A stretch of 6,645 nucleotides of DNA from an uncultured Blautia sp. (lineage in GTDB: Bacteria; Bacillota; Clostridia; Lachnospirales; Lachnospiraceae), in assembly GCA_945872375.1 (NCBI GenBank), contig CAMBYR010000125.1, forward strand, positions 1 through 6,645, read 5' to 3'. Below, piece by piece: positions 1-6,345 of the stretch. Made by a program: the position numbers and the translations under genes. The notes under the pieces were generated by a model. That model worked only from the letters and a program-made list of their open reading frames with translations. It was not told the origin of the DNA and searched no databases. Position 1 is the stretch's first letter. Every line of letters begins with the position of its first letter.

Positions 1-965
1 AGGTTCTCTCCCATGACTTCCCGGATACCTGCCGGAACGCCTGCGGCAACACCGATACAGCTTACGGAACCATTCTGGATTCCCTGGCTTCCTGCTCCCT
101 TTGTCACATAAAGACAGCGGCATTCCAGATACAGCATGGATTTGCGTTCACTGGAACCCATCAGAACTTCGGAACCGGCACCGGAGGTAAAACGTACCTT
201 CAGACCACGGGAAGCGTAAGCGGAATTCAGAAATGCTTTGGAATAAGGAGTATCATCTCCATCAATAAATACTTTTTCAGTACCATATACAGAAAGGGTC
301 TCTGCATAGGTCGTCAGACCACGGATACCAAGCTCCAGCTCTGTTGCCTCCTCGGCGGAACACTGTGTAAGAACACCGGGACGTCCCACCTGGGAACCGA
401 TCAGAAGGGCCATGGCACTGAATGGTGCATATCTTGCCACACCCATGGTCGTCTCCTCTTCACTGAAACCGCGAAGAGCACCTTCTGCCGCATCTGCGGC
501 AATCTGCACCGGATCATCCTTCAGATTGGTGATATGCGCCTGATTGCCCGGAACTTTTCTGGCACGCATTTTCTGCATTCCCATCATCATTTCCACCACA
601 TTCAGGTAATTGATCACTTCAACCATCTTTGCAGGAGTAATACCGGATACGATTTCCAGAATTTCCTTTCTGGAAGTCTGAATATCTACGATTTTTCTGG
701 CAATTTCCAGAGACGGCATGGCCATGGAGTTCTCTGCACGGTCAATGCGGATCGCATAATCCGCAATAAACTGATCCAGAAAATCAAAGTCTGCACGTTT
801 CTTTCCATCCAGTTCGGTAATAATTCCGTTCTCTACGATTATAGAAGGCTTTGGATCGTAGGGACTATTCATGGCTACAAAGCCCATCTCCGGCCACTCA
901 TCAATAAAACCGTCCTTATTGACTGCCCTTTGATCCAAAACCTCAATTCTTTTTGATCTTTTCAT
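1..965 (-). CDS. pduC: Adenosylcobalamin-dependent diol dehydratase large subunit, 3' part outside window
   Basis: The large subunit of propanediol/glycerol dehydratase converts 1,2-propanediol to propionaldehyde (or glycerol to 3-hydroxypropionaldehyde) by a B12 radical mechanism. The ATG at 965 opens a frame that runs uninterrupted through the left edge, giving 321 of about 555 residues. The N-terminus MKRSKRIEVLDQRAVNKDGFI, then NVVEMMMGMQKMRARKVPG, NQAHITNLKDDPVQIAADAAEG, GSQVGRPGVLTQCSAEEATEL and QNGSVSCIGV are very close to PduC. Substrate and metal-site residues known from the Klebsiella enzyme are present with a one-residue offset: Gln142, His144, Glu171, Glu222 and Gln297. The remaining sites fall outside the window. 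An AAAGG lies 8 bases before the ATG, an in-frame TGA lies 18 bases upstream, and a stronger GGGGAGGAG sits about 30 bases upstream. The subunit is unrelated to the glycyl-radical dehydratases also common in gut Clostridia. The medium and small subunits, pduD and pduE, would be expected to follow. Confidence 0.96.
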   Translation of the reverse strand, partial: MKRSKRIEVLDQRAVNKDGFIDEWPEMGFVAMNSPYDPKPSIIVENGIITELDGKKRADFDFLDQFIADYAIRIDRAENSMAMPSLEIARKIVDIQTSRKEILEIVSGITPAKMVEVINYLNVVEMMMGMQKMRARKVPGNQAHITNLKDDPVQIAADAAEGALRGFSEEETTMGVARYAPFSAMALLIGSQVGRPGVLTQCSAEEATELELGIRGLTTYAETLSVYGTEKVFIDGDDTPYSKAFLNSAYASRGLKVRFTSGAGSEVLMGSSERKSMLYLECRCLYVTKGAGSQGIQNGSVSCIGVAAGVPAGIREVMGEN

Positions 966-1018
966 ATTGTCTACCTTTATTCAGAAAAGCTCCTCCCCAG
1001 CCTTTCATCATTCTGTTC

Positions 1019-1044
1019 AAAAAAGCTGATCGCTGTCCGCTCAG
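1019..1044 (-). terminator. Weak terminator-like hairpin between pduQ and pduC
   Basis: On the transcribed strand, CTGA-G-CG and CG-A-TCAG can pair around a 5-base loop with one G-A mismatch (1026-1044). After one intervening C comes a run of six T (1019-1024). Stem length and stability are marginal, so at most a partial or conditional terminator is suggested. It could lower or regulate readthrough into pduC, or be chance. Confidence 0.3.
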
Positions 1045-1066
1045 TCGAGAATGCTTTTCCTGATTC

Positions 1067-2218
1067 TTAGAATGACCACAGTCTCGTATAGATTTTCATA
1101 ATATCTTCTTTTGTGGGAACCCTTGGATTGTTTGCTGTGCAGGCATCTGCCAGCGCTGCATCTGCCATTTTGTCAATTGCTGCAAAATAGGCATCCGGTG
1201 TAATGGTTCCTATTTCCTGTATGGTCAGCGGAATATTCATTTCCTTCTGCATAAACTGGATCCAGTTTACCAGAGAACGCACACTCATTACCTTGTTATA
1301 ATTGCTCAGTCCCAGAATATGCGCAATATTCGCATAGCGTTTTACTGCCGGAAGATACTCTTTCTGGCTTCTGCTGTGCTTGTTGATATTGGCATTGAAT
1401 TCCACAATATGCGGAAGAAGCATAGCATTTGCTCTTCCGTGCGGAACATGGAACATGGCTCCAAGCTGATGTGCCATACTGTGTGTGATTCCCAGTCCGG
1501 CCGTATTAAAGGAAAGTCCGGCCAGGCAGGATGCTACATGCATTTTCTGACGGGCATGCATATCGCTGCCGTCCAGATAGGCACGAAGAAGAAATACACC
1601 ACAGATCTCAATGGATTTCTCTGCAAGAGCAGAAGAAAACTCATTATGCTCCGTACTTACATAGGACTCCAGTGCATGGGTAAATACGTCCATTCCGGTA
1701 TCTGCCGTAATGGCAGGGGGAACACTTTTTACCAGCTCTGCATCCAGAATTGCCTCGTCTGCTGTAAGGGAATCCGAAACAAGGGGATATTTTACCTTTG
1801 CATCGGTATCATTTACCACTGCAAAAGAGGTAACTTCCGATCCTGTACCGCTTGTGGTCGGGATCGCGATCAGTCCAACATGACCATAATTGTTAATTTT
1901 TAATGCAAATTCCCGAATCGCCTTGGAAGAGTCGATGGCGGAACCGCCTCCGACTGCCACAATTGCCTCCGGCTGAAACTCCAGGAATTTTTTCACACCT
2001 TCAGCGATTTTTCCTACCGGAGCGTCCGGTACAACATCCTGAAAAATATCATATACGATTCCACCTTTTGTGAGAGGTTCTGTGATCAGATCGACCATTT
2101 TACTCTGCACCACAAAGGGGTCCGTAATGATCAAAACCCTCTTATACGGAAGTACTCTCAGTCTGTCCAGTGAATTATCGCCAAAATGTATGACTGTTTT
2201 CATCTCAAAGGTTTTCAT
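1067..2218 (-). CDS. pduQ: Iron-containing alcohol dehydrogenase, PduQ-type 1-propanol dehydrogenase
   Basis: This 383-residue protein is a group III (Fe-dependent) alcohol dehydrogenase of normal length. The Rossmann-like N-terminal half carries GGGSAIDSSKA at 90-100 for NAD binding, followed by PTTSGTGSEVTSFAV at 120-134. The iron-binding C-terminal half has Asp177, His181, His246 and His260, with the 4- and 14-residue spacings of family ligand sets such as FucO. In a propanediol microcompartment PduQ reduces propionaldehyde to 1-propanol and recycles NAD+ inside the shell for the aldehyde dehydrogenase. GGAG lies 8 bases before the ATG at 2218. The gene follows the regulator by 33 bp and precedes pduC by 101 bp. 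No obvious N-terminal encapsulation extension is seen. FucO, ethanol or butanol dehydrogenases share the fold, so the substrate assignment rests on context. Confidence 0.9.
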   Translation of the reverse strand: MKTFEMKTVIHFGDNSLDRLRVLPYKRVLIITDPFVVQSKMVDLITEPLTKGGIVYDIFQDVVPDAPVGKIAEGVKKFLEFQPEAIVAVGGGSAIDSSKAIREFALKINNYGHVGLIAIPTTSGTGSEVTSFAVVNDTDAKVKYPLVSDSLTADEAILDAELVKSVPPAITADTGMDVFTHALESYVSTEHNEFSSALAEKSIEICGVFLLRAYLDGSDMHARQKMHVASCLAGLSFNTAGLGITHSMAHQLGAMFHVPHGRANAMLLPHIVEFNANINKHSRSQKEYLPAVKRYANIAHILGLSNYNKVMSVRSLVNWIQFMQKEMNIPLTIQEIGTITPDAYFAAIDKMADAALADACTANNPRVPTKEDIMKIYTRLWSF

Positions 2219-2251
2219 ATCAGATGCTCCTTTTTATGATCGCAGCGGATA

Positions 2252-3019
2252 CTACTCTTCCGGATACAGGCACTCAATCTTCATATCCTCAAAATGATGT
2301 GTCCATCTTTCGGAAGGTTTCTTATCCGTTACTACCACGTCTACATCCCGCAGATTTCCTGCAACGGAAAACGCGGTCTGATCAAATTTTGTACTGTCAA
2401 TGACCAGGATCTTTTTTCGCCCTGAAGCCATCATGGCTTTCTTCGTAGTTCCAAAAGCCTCCTGGGATTCCATGATCCCCCACTGATGATCCAGTGCCTT
2501 ACAGGAGAAGATGACTTTGTCCACATAATAGGAACGGATCGAATCTTCTGTTCTGGATCCCAGAAATGCAAGGTATCCTTCTTTCATAACGCCTCCTGTG
2601 GAAATGATCTTCCACCCGGAAACATCCGACAGCTCCAGAAGGATTTCCATGGAATTGGTAATGACCGTAAGACGTTCCATCTCTTTCAGGGCCTTCGCCA
2701 CAAAAACGGCTGTGGTACTGGCATCCAGAAAAATGTGATCTCCCTCCTGCACAAGAGAAGCGGCGATTTCCGCCATTTTCTGCTTTCCTGTCACATTCTG
2801 GTTCTTACGGACATTAAAGGGCAGATCAATACTTACATCTTCATTGATGACTGCTCCGCCGTAGCTCTTCGTTGCAAGCCCCTCTTTTTCCAGCTTATCA
2901 AGATCACGGCGAATGGTTTCCTCCGATACTGCAAACATCTGGCTCAGTTCACTGACTACCACTCTTTTTTCCATCTGCAGTTTATCAAGGATCAGATTAC
3001 GTCTTTCTAATGCAAGCAT
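2252..3019 (-). CDS. DeoR-family transcriptional regulator
   Basis: This 255-residue protein has the complete architecture of a DeoR/GlpR-type repressor. The N-terminal winged helix-turn-helix begins RRNLILDKLQMEKRVVVSELSQMF, with the recognition region VSEETIRRDLDKLEKEGLATKSYGGAV at about 31-57, the DeoR signature. The rest is the DeoRC sugar-phosphate sensing domain, with FLDASTTA (97-104), VITNS (119-123), STGG (140-143) and the near-C-terminal VIDSTKFDQTAF (206-217). Members bind a phosphorylated sugar or triose and then release DNA. AGGAGG lies 9 bases before the ATG at 3019. It sits between pduT and the alcohol dehydrogenase with short gaps of 42 and 33 bp, so it is likely co-transcribed with its neighbours and probably autoregulates the cluster. 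The effector is not known; a phosphorylated intermediate of fucose or rhamnose breakdown, which yields propanediol, would make sense (inference). Confidence 0.93.
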   Translation of the reverse strand: MLALERRNLILDKLQMEKRVVVSELSQMFAVSEETIRRDLDKLEKEGLATKSYGGAVINEDVSIDLPFNVRKNQNVTGKQKMAEIAASLVQEGDHIFLDASTTAVFVAKALKEMERLTVITNSMEILLELSDVSGWKIISTGGVMKEGYLAFLGSRTEDSIRSYYVDKVIFSCKALDHQWGIMESQEAFGTTKKAMMASGRKKILVIDSTKFDQTAFSVAGNLRDVDVVVTDKKPSERWTHHFEDMKIECLYPEE

Positions 3020-3061
3020 ATTTGCTGTCCTCCTTTTCTGAGGATGGTTGTATAACCTTTT

Positions 3062-3610
3062 TTATAAAATAGAATCGATCATACGGCTGTCAGGATGGGC
3101 GATTACGGAAGAATCCAGATACATGCCCTTCTCTGCAACAAGCTCTTTTGCTCTTTCGATGGAAGCCTCTACCGCAGATACCTCGCCGGTGATCAGCATG
3201 TAGGATTTTCCGCACATACCTTTTGCAATACGAAGCTCGATCAGATCAACGATCGCTGTCTTCGCTGCCTGGTCTGCTGCTTCAATGATCGAAGCCGCAT
3301 CATATGTTTCCAGGATTCCAAGAGCACTGATTTCTTCTACGGCTGTTGTTCCGTAAATAGCCGGGAAAATAGATTCATGAGGATTGCCCAGCACAAAGCT
3401 GTCAATACATTTGTCTTCATAAGTGGTAACCGCTGCGTCAACGGCTGCCTTTACCGCACTGAGATCGCCGGTGATAATTGCAATATATTTGCCCGGACAT
3501 ACGGTCTGCGCTTCCACAATTTCCACTTCAGATGTCTTTACCATGGCATCTGCTGCTGTGATACCTGTGGCTGTGGTTTTAAATTCAATCATTCCGATTG
3601 CTTTACTCAT
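3062..3610 (-). CDS. pduT: PduT-type tandem BMC-domain shell protein with iron-sulfur cysteine
   Basis: This 182-residue protein has two BMC domains in tandem, residues about 3-88 (KAIGMIEFKTTATGITAADAMVK onward) and about 96-178 (SALGILETYDAASIIEAADQAAK onward). Such proteins form trimers that look like a hexagonal tile. Cys38 lies in VCPGKY, exactly where PduT places the cysteine that from each of three subunits binds a [4Fe-4S] cluster in the central pore. PduT is thought to conduct electrons across the shell and to bind PduS, whose gene is directly upstream here. The open frame could begin ten codons earlier at 3640, but that start overlaps pduS; the ATG at 3610 with MSKAIGMIE matches the family N-terminus and has AGGA upstream. 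A 42-bp gap leads to the regulator gene. The EutL/PduB class is excluded by length and domain pattern. Confidence 0.94.
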   Translation of the reverse strand: MSKAIGMIEFKTTATGITAADAMVKTSEVEIVEAQTVCPGKYIAIITGDLSAVKAAVDAAVTTYEDKCIDSFVLGNPHESIFPAIYGTTAVEEISALGILETYDAASIIEAADQAAKTAIVDLIELRIAKGMCGKSYMLITGEVSAVEASIERAKELVAEKGMYLDSSVIAHPDSRMIDSIL

Positions 3611-3626
3611 GTTCTGCACGTCCTTT

Positions 3627-4955
3627 CTACTTTGCTGCAATTACAATGTGGCGGTCGGTAACCTCTGTTACTTTTCCGCAGATGCTTGCGTGGATACCAA
3701 CGCTGAGACCATTGGCAGGTTTTGCAATCATCTGTCCTCTTGTTACTTCATCACCAACGCTTACAATTGCCTGTGCCGGTGCCCCAATATGCTGGCTTAA
3801 CAGGATCTTTACCTTCGGAACACCCACAAGCATTTCATTCATCGGTGCATCCTTGTCATATCTGGTAAGACCCAGACGAGCCATCAAACGCTCTTCCGGA
3901 ACTTTACGGTACTCTCTGGATGGCTGTACAGGTTTCGGCTGTACACCCTGAGGAGGTCTGACACCTGCTTTGCGAAGTCCGGCCTTCATATCAGCCAGAA
4001 GACTTCTCGGCGCCAGGCTCTGCGGACAGGAATACATCTCGCAGACACCGCAGGAACTGCAGAAGCTTGCATCCAGATAAGGATTCAGATTTCTGAAATC
4101 CTGATTGGAAGCTGCTCTCATAAAGAGTGCCGGATCAATGGGATGTCCCAGGTTGTTTCTGGGGCACAGATCCGTACAGGTATTACACTGGCAGCAAATG
4201 GATGCTGCACGTTTCAGATCTATGGAAGAAGTTCTTCTCTTCTTCGCTACGATAATATGGTCCTTTGGCAGAACCAGAATTGCATTCGTTGTTTTGGTCA
4301 CCGGGTCGGAACCGCTTCCGATCCGTCCCATCATCGGTCCTCCTACAAAGTAAACAGGATCCTTGACAGTCACTTCTCCGGCCTGAGCAACAACCTCATC
4401 CAGCGTACAGCCGATGGGAACTCTTACAGTAACCGGATTGCTGACCTCCGCTACAACGGATACATACTTGTCTGTTACCGGTTTCTGTTTTTCAAAAGCC
4501 CGGTAAACATTATAGATGGTTTCTACGTTAAATACGGCAACTCCCTGTTCAATGGGAAGTCCGCCAGGTCTTACCACACGTCCGGTTGCCTCATAGATCA
4601 GAACGACTTCATCTCCCATGGGATATACTTCTTCCAGAAGGTGAATCCGCATATTGGGAAATTCTTCGATATGCTGCTGTAATGCTTTGACTGTCTGTAC
4701 ATAAGATTTTTTAATTCCGATCACGGCTTCAGAGGCGCCTACCGTCTCTGCCACCAGATGGAATGTCTTCATAATCTCATATGCGTGCTTTTCTAATAAC
4801 TGTCTGTGAAGTTTCAGTAAAGGTTCGCACTCTGCACAGTTCATGAGAATAATTTCGGCTTTGTCCGTAAGCTTCGCATAAGTCGGGAAACCAGCGCCGC
4901 CGGCACCTACCACACCATTCTCCTGCATAATATTCTGTAATTCTTTGATTTCCAT
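3627..4955 (-). CDS. pduS: PduS-type RnfC-like flavin/iron-sulfur electron-transfer protein (cobalamin reductase)
   Basis: PduS proteins are soluble, flavin-containing relatives of RnfC that oxidise NADH and pass electrons on. PduS has been shown to reduce cobalamin and to associate with PduT. This protein is 442 residues from the chosen start. It has an N-terminal glycine-rich GAGGAGFP at 17-24 and NCAECEP at 39-45, both typical of the RnfC/NuoF-like nucleotide and flavin binding region. A middle SLBB-like part lies around 168-225. Two ferredoxin-like cysteine motifs follow: Cys254, 257, 260 and 264 (CxxCxxCxxxCP), and Cys299, 302, 305 and 310 (CxxCxxCxxxxCP), each able to hold a [4Fe-4S] cluster. 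A C-terminal lipoyl/RnfC-like sandwich segment (GAPAQAIVSVGDEVTRGQMIAKP) closes the protein. No membrane segments are seen. The gene starts 4 bp after the vertex gene stop and ends 16 bp before pduT. The main uncertainty is the in vivo acceptor. Confidence 0.93.
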   Translation of the reverse strand: MEIKELQNIMQENGVVGAGGAGFPTYAKLTDKAEIILMNCAECEPLLKLHRQLLEKHAYEIMKTFHLVAETVGASEAVIGIKKSYVQTVKALQQHIEEFPNMRIHLLEEVYPMGDEVVLIYEATGRVVRPGGLPIEQGVAVFNVETIYNVYRAFEKQKPVTDKYVSVVAEVSNPVTVRVPIGCTLDEVVAQAGEVTVKDPVYFVGGPMMGRIGSGSDPVTKTTNAILVLPKDHIIVAKKRRTSSIDLKRAASICCQCNTCTDLCPRNNLGHPIDPALFMRAASNQDFRNLNPYLDASFCSSCGVCEMYSCPQSLAPRSLLADMKAGLRKAGVRPPQGVQPKPVQPSREYRKVPEERLMARLGLTRYDKDAPMNEMLVGVPKVKILLSQHIGAPAQAIVSVGDEVTRGQMIAKPANGLSVGIHASICGKVTEVTDRHIVIAAK

Positions 4956-4959
4956 GGCG

Positions 4960-5226
4960 TTACTCCAATCCTGCACCGTCATCTATGATACCTACGATAG
5001 CGGCATCCACCGGTGCTGTTTCTACGCCGCAGCCAATTCTTGCTGCGCTTCCCTGTGCCACCAATACATACTCTCCGATTCCTGCACCGATAATATCGAT
5101 TGCAACAATCCGATTGAGGTCAGCTTTCATATGATTCACTGGCTCAACAATCATGAATTTCTGTCCGATTAACTTTTCACTTTTCCGCGTAGATACCACG
5201 CTTCCAACTACCTTGCCTACAATCAT
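4960..5226 (-). CDS. pduN: EutN/CcmL/PduN-type pentameric vertex protein
   Basis: This 88-residue protein belongs to the EutN/CcmL family, whose pentamers cap the vertices of the microcompartment shell and close it. The family pattern is clear: the N-terminal MIVGKVVGSVVSTRKSEKLIGQKFMIVEP, then IVAIDIIGAGIGEYVLVAQGSAAR, in which the GAGIGE(Y)VLV(A)QGSAAR signature matches vertex proteins, then a C-terminal strand DAAIVGIIDD. The length is typical. A GGAG sequence 6 bases before the ATG supports the start. Its stop is only 4 bp before the next start, and its last codons contain the ribosome binding site of the pduS-like gene, so the two are probably translationally coupled. Only 60 copies per closed shell are needed in an icosahedral model, so lower expression than the hexamers would be expected. 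PduN is the name implied by context. Confidence 0.93.
   Translation of the reverse strand: MIVGKVVGSVVSTRKSEKLIGQKFMIVEPVNHMKADLNRIVAIDIIGAGIGEYVLVAQGSAARIGCGVETAPVDAAIVGIIDDGAGLE
4963..4966 (-). promoter_or_regulatory. Ribosome binding site that fixes the pduS-like start
   Basis: GGAG at 4963-4966 lies 7 bases before the ATG at 4955. This places the start nine codons inside the longest open frame, which would otherwise begin at 4982 and overlap the vertex gene. The protein beginning MEIKELQNIMQENGVVGAGGAGFP also fits the family N-terminus better. Confidence 0.8.
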
Positions 5227-5253
5227 ATGAGCCTCCGCGTCTGATAATATTTA

Positions 5254-5281
5254 ACGTTTTTGCCAAAAAAATGCAAAACGT
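5254..5281 (-). repeat. AT-rich imperfect hairpin in the same gap
   Basis: ACGTTTTTGC at 5254-5263 pairs with GCAAAACGT at 5273-5281, leaving one bulged base and a loop that carries seven T on the transcribed strand. It lies between the strong hairpin and the vertex-protein start. It could be a spacer structure or a single-stranded U-rich site for a ribonuclease or RNA chaperone. It does not look like a canonical terminator, because its U-run is in the loop. Confidence 0.4.
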
Positions 5282-5286
5282 CGTAA

Positions 5287-5331
5287 TCCTCCTATGCCGG
5301 TGGCAGTTCTGCCACCGGCTTTCGAGGAGGA
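5287..5331 (-). promoter_or_regulatory. Two-tier RNA hairpin that pairs a Shine-Dalgarno-like sequence, between pduL and the vertex gene
   Basis: A perfect 11-bp inverted repeat, GCCGGTGGCAG at 5296-5306 and CTGCCACCGGC at 5309-5319, is separated by two bases; in RNA this is a 10-bp GC-rich stem with a four-base loop. Outside it, 7 more bases pair (5287-5293 with 5325-5331). On the transcribed minus strand these read UCCUCCU and AGGAGGA, so the hairpin can hide an AGGAGG sequence. No gene starts at a proper distance after that AGGAGG, and no U-run follows directly, so this is not a standard terminator. Plausible roles (inference) are mRNA stabilisation or processing that sets the ratio of PduL to vertex protein. 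Confidence 0.7.
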
Positions 5332-5336
5332 ATTTA

Positions 5337-5981
5337 TTATTTTATAATAGTTACTGTACTGCCTGTGGCAATCTTTGCTGCATTTGCTTCGTCAGTGTCA
5401 ATATGCATTTCCAGAGTAAAGCTTTCGTGTACGCGGATTTTCACATGGTTGAAAATCGTACCGCGCTCATTATCTGCTTTTACGGAAACGATCTGTCCAT
5501 CACGAACACCTGCTGCCTGAGCATCCTTCGGAGACATGTGAATGTGACGCTGTGCCACGATACATCCCTCGTTCAGATAAATGGCACCTTTCGGTCCAAC
5601 AATTGCAATGGGAGCACTGCCTTTTACATCACCGGATTCACGAATCGGAACCTTCATACCAAGTTTGATGGCATCTGTTGCAGATACCTCAACCTGAGAA
5701 GCCTTACGAACCGGTCCGAGAATACGAACATTCTCAAGTGCACGGAGCTTTAGTCCTACGATCGTAACTGTTTCATTGGATGCAAACTGACCGCCCATCA
5801 GCTCTTTTCTTTTTGTAAGCTGATATCCAGGGCCAAACAGTGCTTCCACGTGCTCCTGGGTCAGGTGGATGTGTCTTGCGGAAACTCCAATCGGAACTAC
5901 GAAGCCGTTGCCTTTGTCTTCGTTTTTGTTAATGGCATCAATGACCATTTTGGTAATCAATTCGATGTTGTTCGCTTCCAA
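5337..5981 (-). CDS. pduL: PduL phosphate propanoyltransferase (phosphotransacylase)
   Basis: PduL converts propionyl-CoA and phosphate to propionyl-phosphate and CoA. Inside the microcompartment this regenerates free CoA, and the acyl-phosphate can yield ATP through a kinase. The 214-residue length is normal. Two PduL domains are visible. The first carries GVSARHIHLTQEHVEALFGPGYQLT with His37 and His39. The second carries GCIVAQRHIHMSPKDA with His146 and His148, followed near the end by EMHIDTDEANAA with His193. Paired histidines of this kind are zinc ligands in the family. Residues 1-20 form a short helix-like segment (NIELITKMVIDAINK) separated by a polar linker from the catalytic part, as in the encapsulation peptides that target PduL to the lumen. 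The start is TTG, supported by AGAAGG upstream. It is unrelated to the Pta-type enzyme. A 110-bp gap with hairpins separates it from the next gene. Confidence 0.94.
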   Translation of the reverse strand: MEANNIELITKMVIDAINKNEDKGNGFVVPIGVSARHIHLTQEHVEALFGPGYQLTKRKELMGGQFASNETVTIVGLKLRALENVRILGPVRKASQVEVSATDAIKLGMKVPIRESGDVKGSAPIAIVGPKGAIYLNEGCIVAQRHIHMSPKDAQAAGVRDGQIVSVKADNERGTIFNHVKIRVHESFTLEMHIDTDEANAAKIATGSTVTIIK

Positions 5982-5988
5982 GAGTACA

Positions 5989-5994
5989 CCTTCT
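5989..5994 (-). promoter_or_regulatory. Ribosome binding site supporting a TTG start for pduL
   Basis: AGAAGG lies 7 bases before the TTG at 5981. The next in-frame ATG, at residue 12, has no Shine-Dalgarno sequence before it. No in-frame ATG or GTG exists between the TTG and the stop of the preceding shell gene. The TTG start also keeps the N-terminal helix expected for PduL. Confidence 0.65.
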
Positions 5995-6016
5995 TTCTTT
6001 CAGGATCTGTATGTAT

Positions 6017-6295
6017 TTATTTCAGAACCGGAAGGATTTTCTCAACATCGGTGTGTGGTCTCGGGATTACGTGTGTAGCTACTAATTCGCCAAGTCTGGA
6101 TGCTGCTGCGCTTCCGCTTTCTACTGCAGATTTAACAGCTCCAACATCTCCGCGTACCATAACGGTTACAAGTCCGGAACCGATTTTCTCTGTTCCAACT
6201 AATGCAACGTTAGCTGCTTTGCACATCTGGTCTGCAGCTTCGATTGCAGCAGTAAGTCCTCTGGTTTCAACCATTCCTAAAGCTTCCTGTGTCAT
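6017..6295 (-). CDS. pduA: PduA/PduJ-type hexameric BMC shell protein
   Basis: This 92-residue protein is a complete single-BMC-domain shell protein that forms hexameric tiles of the microcompartment facet. The central pore lets small substrates such as 1,2-propanediol through while slowing the loss of propionaldehyde. It opens with QEALGMVETRGLTAAIEAAD, nearly identical to PduA. It carries Lys26 and Arg79, the positions PduA uses for lateral hexamer contacts, and the pore-loop sequence KIGSG with Ser40 where PduA has its pore serine. The VRGDVGAVKSAVESG helix and VIPRPHTDVEKILP ending complete the fold at normal length, without an extension. It follows another shell gene and is followed 35 bp later by pduL. 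PduJ and EutM are close relatives, so the A-versus-J name is a best guess, but the shell role is secure. Confidence 0.93.
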   Translation of the reverse strand: MTQEALGMVETRGLTAAIEAADQMCKAANVALVGTEKIGSGLVTVMVRGDVGAVKSAVESGSAAASRLGELVATHVIPRPHTDVEKILPVLK

Positions 6296-6303
6296 AATTA
6301 TAT

Positions 6304-6309
6304 CCTCCT
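6304..6309 (-). promoter_or_regulatory. Strong ribosome binding site of the PduA-type shell gene
   Basis: A perfect AGGAGG lies 8 bases before the ATG at 6295. It is among the strongest ribosome binding sites in the window, which fits a major facet protein needed in high copy number. Confidence 0.85.
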
Positions 6310-6345
6310 TATGGATTTCAGCATGAAATATTATTTTTTCTCTGT

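Noticed and set aside
534..956. Plus-strand open frame opposite pduC
   Set aside because: It is antisense to a strongly conserved dehydratase gene, resembles no family, and is rich in His and Cys as typical of shadow frames.
1..965. Glycyl-radical (B12-independent) propanediol or choline microcompartment type
   Set aside because: The dehydratase in the window is unmistakably the cobalamin-dependent PduC large subunit with its active-site residues, and no glycyl-radical enzyme or activase is present.
966..1066. Cobalamin riboswitch upstream of pduC
   Set aside because: The gap of 101 bp is too short for the full riboswitch fold and I see no B12-box-like motif.
1319..1903. Plus-strand open frame of 194 codons opposite pduQ
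   Set aside because: The minus strand here encodes a complete alcohol dehydrogenase with all metal ligands; the plus frame has Cys-rich random composition and no plausible ribosome binding site.
3046..3057. Short palindrome GGTTGTATAACC before the regulator gene, considered as its operator
   Set aside because: The arms are only 4 bp with no second copy noticed elsewhere, so it is within chance expectation.
3095..3661. Plus-strand open frame opposite pduT
   Set aside because: It is a shadow of the repetitive tandem-BMC coding sequence and has no recognisable domain.
5224..5290. Possible leader peptide from a TTG after the AGGAGG in the pduL-pduN gap
   Set aside because: Spacing from the AGGAGG is poor, the start is weak and the peptide would be about 17 residues of low-complexity sequence; no support.
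5850..6326. Plus-strand open frame spanning the pduL and pduA regions
   Set aside because: It overlaps two well supported minus-strand genes and their intergenic ribosome binding site; it has no family resemblance.
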